Assembly (NCBI RefSeq): GCF_902506345.1
Contig: NZ_LR733413.1
Coordinates: 316,531-380,530, forward strand
From: Flavobacterium sp. 9R
GTDB taxonomy: Bacteria; Bacteroidota; Bacteroidia; Flavobacteriales; Flavobacteriaceae
DNA: 64,000 bases
Direction of reading: 5' to 3'
In this document: positions 62,522 through 64,000 of the stretch, piece by piece
Layout: every line of letters starts with the position of its first letter
Position numbering within the stretch: position 1 is the first letter of the stretch
Notes under the pieces: generated by a model
Told to the model about the DNA's origin: nothing
Database searches by the model: none
Seen by the model: the letters and a program-made list of their open reading frames with translations, nothing else
Program-made: the position numbers and the translations under genes

Positions 62522-63775
62522 TTAACGAAACGGAAGTTTTCTTCTAATGCTCTCATACAAAACTGCCTTTGGTCCTTTTACAATTTGCGATTTATAAATC
62601 CCTACTGCTCCTGAACAAAAATAGGCAATGATACACGCCAAAGCTATGTAAGCGCCACTTTCTAAGCCAAAAAGCTCTATTCCCATTAAGCTACAAGCAA
62701 TAGGTGTATGCGTGGCACCAGAAAAGACAGCCACAAATCCCATTCCTGCCAAAAGCGCGATGGGCATCGGAACAACAAGCGACAGAGAACTTCCTAAAGT
62801 AGCACCTACAAAAAACAAAGGCGTTACTTCTCCTCCTTTAAATCCAGCCCCTAAGGTAAAACCAGTAAATAGAATTTTCAATAAAAAAGCATACCAAGGA
62901 TTTGCCGTACTAAAAGCGTCAACAATCACTGGTACTCCTAATCCAATATAAGGTTGCACCGAAAAATTAAAAATCACCAAAGCCAAAATACAACCACCCA
63001 CCAAAGGTCGAAAAGGCGAGTAAGCAATGGTTTTGTTAAATAAAAGACCCCAAAAATGAGTCGAACGCGAAAAGAGTAGTGCGGCAAGTCCAAAAAGAAC
63101 GCTTGCGAAAACCGTCCAAAAAATAGTAGCAAGCGAAAATTCAGGCACAATCGGAATGGTATAGTGAGTGTGAGTTACCGGCCATAATTCAACAGTGTAA
63201 TAGGCAATGAAAGCCACTGCAAAAGACAAAAACACAGTCTTAAAAGTTACTTTTTTAAAACTCAGTACTTCGATGGCAAAGATTGCTCCCGCAATTGGTG
63301 TTCCAAAAACAGAAGCAAAACCCGCGCTGATACCGAGAACCAACATAGTCTTTCGGTCAATAACAGCCCATTTAAACATACGCTGAATTCCGTCCGAAAT
63401 CGCTGCTCCCATTTGCACCGCTGTACCTTCACGTCCCGCAGAACCTCCAAAAAGATGCGTGAGTAAAGTGGTAATCAAAACCAAAGGTGCCATTCTGAAG
63501 GGTATGGTTTGTTGCGGTGTGTCGTATTCTTCCAAAATTAAATTATTGCCCTTGACTACCGATTTTCCGTAGTAATGGTACAACAAGCCAATGGCAAATC
63601 CACCCAAAGGTAAGAAGCCAATAATCCAGAAATTATCCGTTCTAATTTGGGTAACTTTTTCTAAAGCCAACAAAAAAATCGCTGATGCCGACCCAGAAAA
63701 AAAGCCTACCACTACACAAACGAAAATCCATTGGAGTAGAGTAAGCCCTTTATTTTTTATCGCGTCAAAAGTCAT
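62522..63775 (-). CDS. CLC-family chloride channel/transporter
   Basis: From the ATG at 63775 (MTFDAIKNKGLTLLQW) the protein has 417 residues; the frame upstream opens only with TTG. It has about ten or more membrane helices and the CLC signature motifs GSAGREGTAVQMGA (with the gating glutamate) and GGEVTPLFFVGATLG, plus GTPIAGAIFAIEVL. It most likely moves chloride or fluoride across the inner membrane, possibly in exchange for protons. It is divergent from nothing visible; the last 180 bp of the window hold only repeats. Confidence 0.92.
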   Translation of the reverse strand: MTFDAIKNKGLTLLQWIFVCVVVGFFSGSASAIFLLALEKVTQIRTDNFWIIGFLPLGGFAIGLLYHYYGKSVVKGNNLILEEYDTPQQTIPFRMAPLVLITTLLTHLFGGSAGREGTAVQMGAAISDGIQRMFKWAVIDRKTMLVLGISAGFASVFGTPIAGAIFAIEVLSFKKVTFKTVFLSFAVAFIAYYTVELWPVTHTHYTIPIVPEFSLATIFWTVFASVLFGLAALLFSRSTHFWGLLFNKTIAYSPFRPLVGGCILALVIFNFSVQPYIGLGVPVIVDAFSTANPWYAFLLKILFTGFTLGAGFKGGEVTPLFFVGATLGSSLSLVVPMPIALLAGMGFVAVFSGATHTPIACSLMGIELFGLESGAYIALACIIAYFCSGAVGIYKSQIVKGPKAVLYESIRRKLPFR

Positions 63776-63859
63776 AAGTGAGAAACAAAAGCAAATAATG
63801 TTGCTAATGTAAGCATTCAATTTAAATTTAGAATACTAATCCTTTGTATGAATTTTTTT

Positions 63860-64000
63860 TAAACCACATAGAAAAATAGAATTTATAGTTTTTAAAAAAG
63901 AAAAAAAAGACGTTTTACTATTCACATAGCACATCTATGTGATAAATAGAGCTATTTCTATTTTTTCTATGTTGATTTGCTTTAATCTATGATTCTATGT
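63860..64000. repeat. ACCACATAGA-type imperfect palindromic repeats
   Basis: The tail is built of CACATAGAAAAATAGA, CACATAGCACATCTATGTG and CTATTTTTTCTATGT words, including a perfect hairpin CACATAG-CACAT-CTATGTG. It continues beyond the window end. Confidence 0.7.

Noticed and set aside
1..64000. CRISPR arrays, tRNA or rRNA genes
   Set aside because: No regularly spaced direct repeats with unique spacers, and no tRNA cloverleaf or rRNA-like sequence was noticed on either strand.

Overview
The window is about 64 kb of AT-rich chromosome from a member of the Flavobacteriaceae, most likely Flavobacterium. The evidence is the gene families (GldI, DUF4197, DUF1573, IcmF, a GSII/GSIII glutamine synthetase pair, a Bacteroidetes-type curli operon), the promoter style (-7 boxes of the form TAnnTTTG), and intergenic repeats of a kind I associate with this genus. 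No rRNA, tRNA, CRISPR array, prophage or transposase gene was seen.

Layout. 1-11.7 kb: a prolyl oligopeptidase cut by the window edge, a PagL-like protein, lgt, yidD, cysS, folE, an aminotransferase, a secreted retropepsin-like/PDZ protein, a DUF1573 protein and valS. 11.7-20.7 kb, all minus strand: a periplasmic redox and iron cluster with a lipoprotein, an ankyrin-repeat protein, DUF2271, a PepSY-flavodoxin-reductase fusion, ApbE and a TonB-dependent siderophore receptor. 20.8-23.1 kb: topoisomerase III. 23.2-28.3 kb: an accessory segment of five secreted genes of unknown or loosely assigned function, bounded by inverted copies of one repeat and carrying attC-like half sites. 28.4-37.8 kb: prfA, pyrF, a metal-receptor-like protein, a hydrolase, DUF4197, purU and icmF. 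37.9-42.4 kb: three paralogous small secreted proteins with near-identical promoter architecture beside an AraC regulator, then an esterase and a lipoprotein. 42.5-47.4 kb: TerC and two divergent glutamine synthetases. 47.5-54.5 kb: a curli-type amyloid locus followed by an OmpA-family gene. 54.6-58 kb: purM, a GNAT acetyltransferase and small unknown genes among palindromic repeats. 58.2-63.8 kb: three peptidyl-prolyl isomerases including gldI, nrnA and a CLC channel.

How genes work together. ApbE, the DUF2271 protein (which carries a TGAS flavinylation-type motif) and the PepSY/flavodoxin/reductase fusion could form a chain carrying cytoplasmic electrons to a periplasmic flavoprotein, perhaps to reduce iron brought in by the neighbouring receptor. 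In the curli locus two curlin-repeat proteins, CsgH/CsgE-like, CsgF and CsgG-like proteins would secrete and anchor amyloid fibres. The CsgH-like and CsgE-like parts are split by a frame change at a run of ten A residues.

The most notable non-genic structure is a family of dispersed elements (seven full or partial copies) with conserved ends and a variable central hairpin. Other strong signals are the three matched promoters at 38.3-40.0 kb and a perfect 34-bp palindrome between purU and icmF. All assignments come from reading the sequence and from memory of protein families; no database search was run.
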